A DNA stretch of 64,000 bases, taken from positions 62,001 through 126,000 of the forward strand of contig JBIQLW010000003.1 of the NCBI GenBank assembly GCA_044463945.1. Reading direction: 5' to 3'. A model generated the notes under the pieces. It ran no database searches. It saw nothing but the letters and a program-made list of their open reading frames with translations, and was not told the origin of the DNA. Numbering within the stretch: the stretch's first letter is position 1; each line of letters begins with the position of its first letter. Both the position numbers and the translations under genes were made by a program. Source of the DNA: 62-47 sp044463945 (GTDB taxonomy: Bacteria; Pseudomonadota; Alphaproteobacteria; Rhizobiales; Xanthobacteraceae). This document shows positions 8,687 to 17,213 of this stretch, in pieces.

Positions 8687-10573
8687 CGCGGCACGGATCG
8701 CCACGCGGTCGTCGTTGGCGATCGCCTGCTTCAGCGCCGCGATCCGCTCCTGCAACATCGTCATCGCCATCTGGGTTGGCCGGGCGGCGAGAACGCCTGC
8801 AACGCCGATATCCTCCGTCGATTCGTCGCTGCCGAACAGAATCTCGTTAAGACGCTCGCCCGGACGGATGCCGGTATAGACGATTTCGATGTCACGGCCG
8901 GGTTGCAGCCCGGACAACTGGATCATGCGCTCGGCGAGATCGACGATCCGGATCGGCTGCCCCATGTTGAGCACATACACCGACACGTCGGGGCTCTCCG
9001 CCCGCGCGGCATGAGCAGCCGCGGCAATCACCAGATTGCAAGCCTCGCGAATGGTCATGAAATAACGGATCATGTCGGGGTGGGTCACGGTCAGCGGGCC
9101 GCCCGCCTCGATCTGGGCCTTGAATTTCGGCACCACCGAGCCCCGCGACGCCAGCACGTTGCCGAAGCGGACCGAAATCAACCGCGTGCGCGGCCGCCCG
9201 GCCGCCTCGTCCACGAGCCGGCGATCCTGCGCCTGACAATACATTTCCGCAAAGCGCTTGGTCAGGCCGAGCATCGATACCGGCTCGATCGCCTTGTCGG
9301 TGGAAATCATCACCATGGTTTCCACCCCGGCCGCGATCGCCGCGTCCGCGACGTTGATCGAGCCGAATACGTTGGTCTTGACGCCCTCGCTCCAGTCGCG
9401 CTCCAGAATCGGAACGTGCTTGAGCGCGGCGGCATGAAACACGATATCGGGCTTGAAATCGTTCATCAGTTGCAGGATGCGGTCGAAATCGCGGATATCG
9501 GCAATCCGTCCCTCGATCGCATCGGTCCGCTCGCGCGCCCTGAGTCCTTCCATCACGCCGTAGAGCGCGGGCTCCGAATTTTCGATGATCAACAGCCGCG
9601 CCGCGCCGAAGGAAACGACCCGGTCGCAAATCTCCGCGCCGATCGAGCCGCCGCCGCCGGTGACGACCACCGACTTGCCGCGCACGAAGCCGTCGAGCCG
9701 GGCGTGGTCGATCTTGACCGTCGGGCGCAACAGCAGATCCTCGACGGCGACGGGCCGCAAATGCGGCGTCTCACCGGTTTCGAGCGACGGAAGCTGGCTG
9801 ACGATCAGGTCCAGACGCCGCGCCTGAACGATGATCGATTCCGGGCCGGCGCCCTGCTCGAAGGCCGAAGGCGTCATCACCAGCCGCCGGACAGGCTTGC
9901 CGCGCCGGGCGAAGTCGTGAACCACGTCCTTGAGATCGTCCGGCGCGCCAAGGATCGGGATACCACGGATGAGTTGCCCGCGATCGGAGCGCGACGGCGA
10001 CAGGATGCCGACCGGCCACAGGTGCTTGGTCGCGCCGCTCTCGAAGCTGCGGAGGAAAATCTCGGCATCGGCCGCCAGCCCGATCAGCAGGGTGGGCGCG
10101 ACATCGCCGGAACGAGCCCTGTTGCGGCTGCGGGTGAAGCGGAAATAGCGATAGGCGAACCGCAGGCCGGCAAAGAAAAAGATCTGGAGAAACCAGTAGA
10201 GAACAATGGTGATCTTGCCGAAAAAGAAGCCGCCATAGGCGCCGGGCGCAACCAGGAGATAGTCGAGCACGAGCAGCGCCACCGCCAGCACGGTCGCCGC
10301 GCGAACGATATTGATCACGTCGGGAAAGGAGATGAACCGCCACTTCGTCGTCGTCAGGTTGAAAACAAAGCACACCACGACGCTGAAGAGAAGGAACGGC
10401 GGCAGGATGGTCAGGAACAGCGGCAGACGGTCATTCAGCGCTTCGAGATTGAAGCGCAGCAGGAAGCTGCCGACGACAGCAGCCACCGTCGCCAGCACAT
10501 CGTGGACGGCGATCAGCAGGTTCCGGCTCGTCAGGCCGGCGAGGCGGTCGAGAAAGGGGAATTTCGAGATCAT
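8645..10573 (-). CDS. FlaA1/CapD/WbpM-like membrane-anchored nucleotide-sugar 4,6-dehydratase
   Basis: A 642-residue protein of the long membrane form of the CapD/WbpM/PglF family. About four N-terminal membrane helices (residues 15-130) are followed by a CoA-binding-like Rossmann domain (about 140-270). The catalytic SDR domain begins at VVTGGGGSIGAE (about residue 290) and contains STDKAIEPVSMLGLTKR with the TDK and M...K active-site pattern. The family converts UDP-GlcNAc to the 4-keto-6-deoxy sugar, a step to bacillosamine, QuiNAc or FucNAc. It is convergent with, and overlaps, the WecA-like gene, and it is divergent from ugd. A TATATA hexamer ends seven bases before the ATG. Confidence 0.92.
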   Translation of the reverse strand: MISKFPFLDRLAGLTSRNLLIAVHDVLATVAAVVGSFLLRFNLEALNDRLPLFLTILPPFLLFSVVVCFVFNLTTTKWRFISFPDVINIVRAATVLAVALLVLDYLLVAPGAYGGFFFGKITIVLYWFLQIFFFAGLRFAYRYFRFTRSRNRARSGDVAPTLLIGLAADAEIFLRSFESGATKHLWPVGILSPSRSDRGQLIRGIPILGAPDDLKDVVHDFARRGKPVRRLVMTPSAFEQGAGPESIIVQARRLDLIVSQLPSLETGETPHLRPVAVEDLLLRPTVKIDHARLDGFVRGKSVVVTGGGGSIGAEICDRVVSFGAARLLIIENSEPALYGVMEGLRARERTDAIEGRIADIRDFDRILQLMNDFKPDIVFHAAALKHVPILERDWSEGVKTNVFGSINVADAAIAAGVETMVMISTDKAIEPVSMLGLTKRFAEMYCQAQDRRLVDEAAGRPRTRLISVRFGNVLASRGSVVPKFKAQIEAGGPLTVTHPDMIRYFMTIREACNLVIAAAAHAARAESPDVSVYVLNMGQPIRIVDLAERMIQLSGLQPGRDIEIVYTGIRPGERLNEILFGSDESTEDIGVAGVLAARPTQMAMTMLQERIAALKQAIANDDRVAIRAALLDAMPDCDRRSA

Positions 10574-10923
10574 TGAACCCTATATAGAGCAACCACCGCC
10601 CCGCCGTCTCCCACCCATTTCGGGGGTCCTGGACGCGGCCTGCCGCCGGCGCCAGTCCGCCGCCGGGCACGGACCCGGCTATCAAGACGCCGGAATGGTT
10701 AATGAGCGGCTATCCCGCGCCAGTCCGCCGCCCGCATCCCCCGGCATCGGGGTACGGCCGCAGGGCGCACGTGCCAGCCGTCCCGGTGCCGGTTCGACTT
10801 CCACGCCGGATCGATGTATGTCCTCGGCGCCGGCGCGGCCCACCGCAGGGAAACGCGGCCATGCCGACGGGAGGCATCCTGCGCCGGCGCGAAAGTCAAG
10901 GATCACCTCCAAGGATCACCTCA
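10574..10923. promoter_or_regulatory. Divergent control region between the capD-like gene and ugd
   Basis: These 350 bases lie between two divergent nucleotide-sugar genes and carry no convincing gene. On the minus strand TATATA (about 10581-10586) sits just before the capD-like ATG. A 16-base direct repeat, GCGCCAGTCCGCCGCC, occurs at 10649-10664 and 10717-10732. Just before the ugd start AAGGATCACCTC is present twice in tandem (about 10898-10922). Function of these elements is inferred from position only. Confidence 0.45.
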
Positions 10924-12243
10924 ATGCGAATAGCGATGATCGGCACCGGTTATGTCGGTCTTGTCTCCGGAGCCTGCTTTGCCGATTTCGGCAACCACGT
11001 CACTTGCGTGGACAAGGATATCGACAAGATCGCCGCGCTCGGACGCGGCGAAATCCCGATCTTCGAGCCCGGCCTCGCCGACCTCGTCGCGACCAACGTC
11101 CGCGCCGGGCGGCTCGATTTCACCACCAGCCTCACCGGACCGGTCAGCGAGGCGGACGCGGTCTTCATCGCGGTCGGGACACCGTCGCGGCGCGGCGACG
11201 GCCACGCCGACCTCGCCTATGTCTATACGGCCGCACGCGAAATCGCCGCGGCGATCAAGACCTTCACCGTCGTCGTCACCAAATCGACCGTGCCGATCGG
11301 CACCGGCGACGAGGTCGAGCGGCTGATCTACGAAATCAACCCCGGCGCCGAGGTCGTGGTGGCGTCCAATCCCGAGTTCCTGCGCGAGGGCGCGGCGATC
11401 CGCGATTTCAAGTTTCCCGACCGCATCGTCATCGGCACCGAGGACGAGCACGCCCGTAAAATCCTCGGCGATATCTATCGGCCGCTGTCGCTGAACCAGG
11501 CGCCGATCATGTATACCGGCCGCCGCACCGCGGAGATGATCAAGTACGCCGCCAACGCCTTCCTCGCCACCAAGATCACCTTCATCAACGAGATGGCCGA
11601 CCTCGCCGAAAGGGTCGGCGTCAACGTTCAGGAGGTGGCGCGCGGCATCGGGCTCGACAACCGCATCGGCACCAAGTTCCTTCACGCCGGGCCAGGTTTC
11701 GGCGGCTCCTGCTTTCCCAAGGACACCCGCGCGCTGCTCAAGATCGCGCAGGATCACGACGTTCCGCTGCGCATCGTGGATGCGGTTCTCGCCATCAACG
11801 ACAATCGCAAGCGGGCGATGGCGCGCAAGGTCGCGGCGGTGTTCGACGGCAAGCTGCGCGGCAAGACCATCGCCGTGCTCGGCCTCACCTTCAAGCCCGA
11901 CACCGACGACATGCGCGAAGCGCCGTCGATCCCGCTGATCACCGGCCTGCTCGACATGGGCGCGAAGGTCCGAGCCTTCGATCCCGCCGGCATGGCGCAG
12001 GCGCGTCACGAACTGCCGGAAATCGACTACTGTGACGACGCCTATGCTTGCGCGAAGGATGCGGACGCACTGGTGATCGTCACCGAATGGGTCCAGTTCC
12101 GCGCCCTCGATCTCAAGCGACTGCACACCGAGATGCGCCAGCCCGTCATGGTCGATCTGCGCAACATTTACCGGCGCGAGGATATCGAGGCCGCCGGCTT
12201 CACCTATGAGAGCGTCGGCCGACCGAAACCCCGCCACGATTAG
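10924..12243 (+). CDS. ugd: UDP-glucose 6-dehydrogenase
   Basis: A 439-residue protein starting at MRIAMIGTGYVGLVSG, the NAD-binding glycine motif of the UDP-glucose/GDP-mannose dehydrogenase family. The catalytic cysteine lies in GPGFGGSCFPKD (about residue 260), and the C-terminal UDP-binding domain contains LGLTFKPDTDDMREAPS. The enzyme oxidises UDP-glucose twice to UDP-glucuronate. The next gene, facing it, encodes a UDP-glucuronate epimerase-like protein, so the pair would supply UDP-GlcA and UDP-GalA for polysaccharide. A longer in-frame ATG at 10702 was rejected because the family begins at the glycine motif. The AAGGA upstream is a modest ribosome binding site. Confidence 0.97.
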   Translation: MRIAMIGTGYVGLVSGACFADFGNHVTCVDKDIDKIAALGRGEIPIFEPGLADLVATNVRAGRLDFTTSLTGPVSEADAVFIAVGTPSRRGDGHADLAYVYTAAREIAAAIKTFTVVVTKSTVPIGTGDEVERLIYEINPGAEVVVASNPEFLREGAAIRDFKFPDRIVIGTEDEHARKILGDIYRPLSLNQAPIMYTGRRTAEMIKYAANAFLATKITFINEMADLAERVGVNVQEVARGIGLDNRIGTKFLHAGPGFGGSCFPKDTRALLKIAQDHDVPLRIVDAVLAINDNRKRAMARKVAAVFDGKLRGKTIAVLGLTFKPDTDDMREAPSIPLITGLLDMGAKVRAFDPAGMAQARHELPEIDYCDDAYACAKDADALVIVTEWVQFRALDLKRLHTEMRQPVMVDLRNIYRREDIEAAGFTYESVGRPKPRHD

Positions 12244-12278
12244 AGCGTTTTCGAGCGACGTGGAATCCGGTTTGCGCC
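12244..12278 (+). repeat. Partial copy of an AGAGCGTTTTCGAGCG intergenic element
   Basis: Immediately after the ugd stop the sequence reads AGCGTTTTCGAGCGACGTGG and continues to ATCCGGTTTGCG. I recall a very similar element scattered between genes in Bradyrhizobium and Rhodopseudomonas genomes, usually followed by a complementary half ending in AAAACGC. Here only the first half is visible, between convergent ugd and epimerase genes. The identification is from memory. Confidence 0.4.
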
Positions 12279-12291
12279 GCCGCTTTCGCCC

Positions 12292-13311
12292 TCACCCGAC
12301 GTAATCACGATACCACGCGACGAAGCGGGCGATGCCCTCGCGCACCGGCACGCGCGGCCGATAGCCGAGGCGCGAAGCAATCAGGCTGATATCGGCGAAG
12401 GTGTCGGGCACGTCGCCGGGCTGCAGCGGCAGCAACTCGCGTTTCGCTGTCTTGCCCAGCGCCGCCTCGATCGCATCGACGAACTCCATGAGCGTCGCCG
12501 GCTCGCCGTTGCCGATATTGAAGATGCGAAACGGCGCGCCACTCGTGGCGGGATCGGGCCGCGTGCCGGTCCAGTCCGGATCGGGCCGCGCGATATCGTC
12601 GCTGGCGCGCAGAATGCCATCGACAACGTCGTCGATATAAGTGAAGTCGCGCCGATGGGCGCCGCCGTTGAACAGCTTGATCGGCTCGCCGGCGATAATG
12701 TCGCGGACGAACAGAAACAGCGCCATGTCCGGCCGCCCCCACGGCCCGTAGACCGTGAAGAAGCGCAGGCCGGTGGTCGGCAACTGGAACAGATGGCTGT
12801 AGCTGTGCGCCATCAGTTCGTTGGCGCGCTTGGTGGCGGCGTAGAATTGCAGCGGATGGCCGACGCCATCATGCTCGCTGAAGGGCATCCGGGTATTGGC
12901 GCCGTAAACGCTGCTGGTGCTGGCATAGACCAGATGCGGGGTGCGCGCCTCCCGGCAGGCTTCGAGCAGGTTGGTGAAGGCAACCACATTGCTCTCGACG
13001 TAAGCGCGCGGATTTTCCAGGCTGTAGCGCACGCCGGCCTGCGCGGCGAGATGAATCACCCGGTCGAAACGATGGTCGGCAAAGCAGGTATCCAGCGTGC
13101 GCCGATCAGCGAGATCGGCGCGCAGAAAGCGATAGCGCCCGCCTGCGCGCACCGCCGCGTTCTCCAGCGCCTTGAGGCGGGCTTCCTTCAGGCCGGGATC
13201 GTAATAATCATTGACGACGTCGATCCCGACCACCGTATCGCCGCGCTCCAGCAGGCGTCGGGCGGTATGAAAGCCGATAAATCCGGCATTGCCGGTCACC
13301 AATACGTGCAT
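12292..13311 (-). CDS. NAD-dependent epimerase, probably UDP-glucuronate 4-epimerase
   Basis: An extended short-chain dehydrogenase of 339 residues. It starts with MHVLVTGNAGFIG (NAD-binding), continues with GIDVVNDYYDPGLKEARL, which is typical of LpsL/Cap1J-type UDP-glucuronate epimerases, and has the active-site triad pattern STSSVYG and YAATK. It would convert UDP-GlcA from Ugd to UDP-GalA. The two genes are convergent with 48 bases between them. The codon before the ATG is GTG, also a possible start (13314); AGGA precedes both at a usable distance. Discrimination from other UDP-sugar epimerases is based on N-terminal resemblance only. Confidence 0.88.
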   Translation of the reverse strand: MHVLVTGNAGFIGFHTARRLLERGDTVVGIDVVNDYYDPGLKEARLKALENAAVRAGGRYRFLRADLADRRTLDTCFADHRFDRVIHLAAQAGVRYSLENPRAYVESNVVAFTNLLEACREARTPHLVYASTSSVYGANTRMPFSEHDGVGHPLQFYAATKRANELMAHSYSHLFQLPTTGLRFFTVYGPWGRPDMALFLFVRDIIAGEPIKLFNGGAHRRDFTYIDDVVDGILRASDDIARPDPDWTGTRPDPATSGAPFRIFNIGNGEPATLMEFVDAIEAALGKTAKRELLPLQPGDVPDTFADISLIASRLGYRPRVPVREGIARFVAWYRDYVG

Positions 13312-13532
13312 CACGGGATCCTGATCGGGTTGAACTGAAGCAATTCAACCTCGGCGGACCACGCTCTAGCACATCCCGGCGATGACCGGAATCGACCTCG
13401 GTGCCCCGTCGCGCGCCGGGTCGTCCGGCGAGGCAACACAGCCGCGACACCCTGCCCATCGGCTCCGCGCCCGATCGGTCTCGACAACGCATCCGCCAGT
13501 TCGTAAATCACACGGTTGGAAGGGGATATGCC

Positions 13533-13964
13533 ATGACCGATCTGACGCTCGATATCGCCCGCAGGATTGTCGAGGCCGCGCTGGCCACAGGACTGGAGAA
13601 GAAGCTCAACCCGCTTGCCGTTGCGGTTCTGGATGCGCGCGGATGCCTGAAAGCCTTCGTCGCGCAGGACGGCACCAGCCTCAAGCGTGGCGAAATCGCC
13701 CACGGCAAGGCTTACGGCGCGCTGGCGCTTGGCATCGGCTCGCGCGCGATCTTCAAGCGCGCGCAGGAGCAAGCCTATTTTATCGGCGCGGTGAACGCGC
13801 TGACGCAGGGCGCGCTGGTGCCGGTCCCCGGCGGCGTGTTGATCCTCGACGCCGCGGGCAGCCTGCTCGGCGCGGTCGGCATCAGCGGCGACACCTCCGA
13901 TAACGACGAGGCGTGCGCCATCGCCGGCATCGAGGCGGCGGGATTGACGGCGAACCCGGGATAG
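13533..13964 (+). CDS. GlcG/HbpS-like (DUF336) family protein
   Basis: A 143-residue protein starting at the ATG at 13533, which follows GGAAGGGG. The sequence pattern (LNPLAVAVLDARGCLKAF, then KAYGALALGIGS, GGVLILD and LLGAVGISG) is that of the GlcG/HbpS family. Members include the Streptomyces haem-binding sensor protein HbpS and the GlcG protein of glycolate loci; most have no known activity. There is no signal peptide. The gene stands alone on the plus strand between minus-strand genes and is followed by a long hairpin. Ligand and role are unknown here. Confidence 0.8.
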   Translation: MTDLTLDIARRIVEAALATGLEKKLNPLAVAVLDARGCLKAFVAQDGTSLKRGEIAHGKAYGALALGIGSRAIFKRAQEQAYFIGAVNALTQGALVPVPGGVLILDAAGSLLGAVGISGDTSDNDEACAIAGIEAAGLTANPG

Positions 13965-13999
13965 CGCGACGGGGGCGGATCACGCTTGCTGTCCCTCCA

Positions 14000-14070
14000 G
14001 CGGTCCGATTCCAACATTTGCATCCTGTCCCAGCAGACACTCCGTGCAGATGTTGGGATCAGAGGACCGC
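14000..14070. repeat. Long imperfect inverted repeat (hairpin) between convergent genes
   Basis: The left arm at 14000-14022 (GCGGTCCGATTCCAACATTTGCA) pairs with the right arm at 14045-14070 over 23 base pairs. There is one three-base bulge and two positions that would be G-U pairs if transcribed; the loop is 22 bases. It fills the gap between the stops of the GlcG-like gene and the mlaD-like gene. No T-tract follows on either strand, so it is not a textbook intrinsic terminator. It could be a dispersed palindromic element or an mRNA-stabilising structure. Confidence 0.7.
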
Positions 14071-14071
14071 T

Positions 14072-15172
14072 TCATAACGTCTCGGCGACCCACCCGATCA
14101 ACTCCTCGGCGATGCGCCCGAACGCCTCGTTGAATGCGGCGCTGGCCGCTTTCGGATCGAGTTTGTCGAACTGCTGCGTCGTCTCGAACAGGCGCGCCGC
14201 CGTGACCTTGCCATCCTTGTCGAGGATTCGCGCCGACAAGCCGATATCGGCGCGCGGGCCGGCATCCGCCGCGATCTGAAAACGGCGGATATCCAGCACC
14301 AGCCGATAATCAGCGGCGTCTTCGTCACTGGCGCGAAGCGGTGCGTGGGTCATATCGTAATTCTCGAAGCTCTCGATCAGCCGCGCCTGAACAAGCTTGG
14401 GGATGCTCTCGGCCCACATCGCATCGGCAAAGTCCGGTTGCTCCTCGGGCGGCGAAAACAGAAACCGCTGCGTGTCCAGCATCGCTACTGCGGTCGGCTC
14501 GGGAATCGCCAGCGTCGCGCCGAGCGCCTTCTTGGCGATCGATGAAAAGTCCCGTACGGCATGAAGGTCATAGGTTACTTTTCGCGTCGGCGCGCCGCCG
14601 CCGGTCATGCGTTCGAGACCCGACAGAATGCCGTCGATTTTGCCGGTGTTGCGCGACAACCCTTCCGAGAACACCTGGAGATTGGCGATCGTCGTCTTCA
14701 AAGGGTCGGCATTCTCGGCCAACAGCGTATCGACTCTGCGCAGCGCATCGCGTGCGGCCTGGGTCATGCTCTGCCCGGCGCCGGGCTCGGCAATCAGCGT
14801 GGTGACCGCCCCGCCAAGCTGTTGCCCGCCCTCAAGAGCCACCACCGGAACGCCGGTCAGTCCCTGAAATTCGAGGCCGACCCTGGTATCGGGCCGCACC
14901 GGCGTCGTCGCGGCGACCGCGATCGTCGCATCGACGCGGCGCGGATGATCCGGAGCCAGCGAAAGGCCGGTCACTTCCCCGACGCGAATGCCGTTGAACA
15001 GCACCCCCGCGCCGACCAGAAGGCCGGGCACCGCCCCGTCGAACTGGACATGGTAAGTGGTCCGCGGCCCGATGCCGCCGCTGTTGTGCAGCCAGTACAC
15101 GAAGCCGAATACCGCCATGATGGCAGCGAGCACGAAGGCGCCGACAATGACAAAAGGAGCACGGGTTTCCAT
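14072..15172 (-). CDS. mlaD: MlaD-like MCE protein fused to an ABC transport auxiliary (PqiC-like) domain
   Basis: A 366-residue protein with one N-terminal membrane helix (residues 8-29) and an MCE domain (about 38-115, YHVQFDGAVPGLLVGAGVLFNGIRVG). An alpha-helical stretch (about 130-200) follows. The C-terminal domain (about 200-366) resembles the ABC-type transport auxiliary lipoprotein component (PqiC/DUF330). MCE proteins form periplasmic rings that carry lipids between membranes with MlaE and MlaF. The auxiliary part is normally a separate outer-membrane lipoprotein; here it is fused and has no lipobox of its own. It is the last gene of the mlaE-mlaF-mlaD order, three bases after mlaF. 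Confidence 0.88.
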   Translation of the reverse strand: METRAPFVIVGAFVLAAIMAVFGFVYWLHNSGGIGPRTTYHVQFDGAVPGLLVGAGVLFNGIRVGEVTGLSLAPDHPRRVDATIAVAATTPVRPDTRVGLEFQGLTGVPVVALEGGQQLGGAVTTLIAEPGAGQSMTQAARDALRRVDTLLAENADPLKTTIANLQVFSEGLSRNTGKIDGILSGLERMTGGGAPTRKVTYDLHAVRDFSSIAKKALGATLAIPEPTAVAMLDTQRFLFSPPEEQPDFADAMWAESIPKLVQARLIESFENYDMTHAPLRASDEDAADYRLVLDIRRFQIAADAGPRADIGLSARILDKDGKVTAARLFETTQQFDKLDPKAASAAFNEAFGRIAEELIGWVAETL

Positions 15173-15175
15173 CGC

Positions 15176-15955
15176 TCAACTCGCCTTCTGTTGCAGCATC
15201 AACGAGCGCTTGCCGTGGAAATAGGCGCGCACCCAGGGGTGTTCGGATTGCAGCACATCGCGCATCTCGCCGATCGCGACGATCCTGCCGTCGGCGAGCG
15301 CCGCGACCCGGTCGCATACGGCGTTGAGGCTCGCGAGATCGTGCGTCACCATGAACACCGTCAGCCCCAGTGTTCTTTGCAGCGTTTTGATCAGCGCGTC
15401 GAAGTCGCCGGCGGCAATCGGATCGAGGCCGGAGGTCGGCTCGTCGAGAAAGACAATCGCCGGATCGAGCGCCAGTGCCCGCGCCAGCGCCACGCGCTTG
15501 GTCATGCCGCCGGACAACTCGGAAGGGAACTTGTCGCCGTCCTCCGCGCTCAAGCCCACCATTTCCAGCTTGGCGAGTGCGATTTCATCCATCAGCGTCT
15601 CCGACAGATCGAGATTTTCACGCAGCGGAAACTGGATATTCTGTCGCGCGGTCAGCGACGAAAACAGGGCGCCGTACTGAAACAGCACACCCCATTGTCC
15701 CGCGACCTCCTGCGTTGCGCGGTCGCCGGCCGTCCCGATCTTGACCCCCATCACCTCGATGGTGCCGGCCCGCCGCGGAATAAGGCCGATGATGGTGCGC
15801 ATCAGCACCGACTTGCCGCCGCCCGAAGCGCCGACCAGGCCGATGATCTCGCCGCGGCGCACGTCCAGCGACAGGCGGTCGAGAATGATCCGGCGCCCGA
15901 ACCCGACGACAAGATCGCTCACACGAATTGCAAACTGGTCGGTGGAATCCGGCAT
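15176..15955 (-). CDS. mlaF: MlaF-like lipid transport ABC ATP-binding protein
   Basis: A 259-residue ABC ATPase with Walker A GASGGGKSVL (about residues 38-47), the signature LSGGMTKRVALARA, Walker B AIVFLDEPTSGLDP and the switch histidine in VTHD. GGM in the signature is typical of the MlaF/Ttg2A branch. It energises the MlaE permease in phospholipid or hydrophobic-compound traffic across the envelope. It lies two bases downstream of the mlaE stop and just before mlaD, so the three genes are one transcription unit. Confidence 0.95.
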   Translation of the reverse strand: MPDSTDQFAIRVSDLVVGFGRRIILDRLSLDVRRGEIIGLVGASGGGKSVLMRTIIGLIPRRAGTIEVMGVKIGTAGDRATQEVAGQWGVLFQYGALFSSLTARQNIQFPLRENLDLSETLMDEIALAKLEMVGLSAEDGDKFPSELSGGMTKRVALARALALDPAIVFLDEPTSGLDPIAAGDFDALIKTLQRTLGLTVFMVTHDLASLNAVCDRVAALADGRIVAIGEMRDVLQSEHPWVRAYFHGKRSLMLQQKAS

Positions 15956-15957
15956 GA

Positions 15958-17106
15958 CTACATTCCGATCGACGCGAAGAACACCGCGAAAAGCCCGTCG
16001 AGCACGATGACGAGAAAGATCGACTTCACCACCGAGGTCGTCGTCTGCCTGCCGAGCGATTCGGCGCTGCCCTTGACGCGCAAGCCTTCGCTACAGGCGA
16101 CGATTCCGATCACCAGCGCCATGAACGGCGACTTGATCATGCCGACTTCGAAATGCGTCACCGAGATGGCTTCGTGCAGCCGCGCGATGAGGATCGCCGG
16201 CTCCATGCCGCCATAGAACCACGCCACCAGCCCGCCGCCGTAGAGCGCGGCCATCGAGCCGATGAAGGTCAGGATCGGCAGCGCGCAGACCAGCGCCAGG
16301 ATACGGGGCAGGATCAGCACCGTGACGGGATCGAGCCCCATCGTCGAGAGCGCGTCGATCTCCTCGCGCATCTTCATCGAGCCGAGTTCGGCGGTATAGG
16401 CGCTGCCGGAGCGGCCCGCGACCATGATCGCCACGATCAGCACGCCAAGCTCGCGCAGCACCAGAATGCCCACCATGTCGACGACATACGAATCGGCGCC
16501 GAACTTGCGGAAATGAAAGATGCCCTGCTGCGCGATGATGGCGCCGATCAGAAAGGTAATCAGCAGGATGATCGGAATGGCCTGCCAGCCGACGCGATGC
16601 AACTGATAGACGAGCGAGGTCAGCCGCAGCGAGCGCGGCGAGCGAACGATGCCGAGCAGCGCCACGCACAGCGCGCCCAGCATTTGCAGGAACGCCGCCG
16701 CCGCCTCGCCCGCGCCAAAGGTCGCGCGGCCGACATCCTCGACCCTGGCAACGACCGGGTTGCGCGCTTTGGGCGGCGGCGGGGCGCGGCGATTGACCCG
16801 CCGGACCGCCTCGATCAGACCCGCGTGGCGGTCCGCAACGCCGACAACCTCGACCTGCCCCGGCGCGGAAACCTGTCGCGACAGCTTTTCGAGAAGCCAG
16901 GCTCCCAGCGTGTCGAGTTCCCGGACGCCGGCCATGTCGATCTTCAGCGCCTGCGCCTGCGCGGCCTGCGCCGCCACGCCGTTCCACAGCGCCTCCAGCA
17001 CCGCGCCGTTCGCCGCGACCCAGGGGCCGGACGGCCGCAATTCGAGCGTCTGAGCCCTTCGCTCGGCCGCGAGAGAAGGCGTGTCAATCTGATCTCGATC
17101 CGTCAC
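15958..17106 (-). CDS. mlaE: MlaE-like permease with N-terminal STAS domain
   Basis: A 382-residue protein. Residues about 20-110 look like a STAS domain (LKIDMAGVRELDTLGAWLLEKL), corresponding to the separate MlaB protein of E. coli. Residues 130-382 are the MlaE permease with about five to six membrane segments and the conserved EIDALSTMGLDPV coupling loop. Fused MlaB-MlaE proteins are common in alphaproteobacteria. It is the first gene of the minus-strand mla operon and is divergent from the DUF1538 genes across 107 bases. Confidence 0.93.
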   Translation of the reverse strand: MTDRDQIDTPSLAAERRAQTLELRPSGPWVAANGAVLEALWNGVAAQAAQAQALKIDMAGVRELDTLGAWLLEKLSRQVSAPGQVEVVGVADRHAGLIEAVRRVNRRAPPPPKARNPVVARVEDVGRATFGAGEAAAAFLQMLGALCVALLGIVRSPRSLRLTSLVYQLHRVGWQAIPIILLITFLIGAIIAQQGIFHFRKFGADSYVVDMVGILVLRELGVLIVAIMVAGRSGSAYTAELGSMKMREEIDALSTMGLDPVTVLILPRILALVCALPILTFIGSMAALYGGGLVAWFYGGMEPAILIARLHEAISVTHFEVGMIKSPFMALVIGIVACSEGLRVKGSAESLGRQTTTSVVKSIFLVIVLDGLFAVFFASIGM

Positions 17107-17213
17107 GCGCGGCGGAACTCCTCTGCCTGTCGGCGGCCCGGAGCCATGGTTGTCACGGCCTGAGCCTGCGAATGTTGACCCGCATCAAGGCCGCATTTCG
17201 TTCTGCGTGAATT

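Noticed and set aside
8903..10576. 557-codon plus-strand frame opposite the capD-like gene
   Set aside because: Antisense shadow of a well-supported gene in GC-rich DNA; His/Arg/Asp-rich translation with no family features.
14561..16216. 551-codon plus-strand frame across mlaD and mlaF
   Set aside because: It spans two convincing minus-strand genes and their junction; shadow frame.
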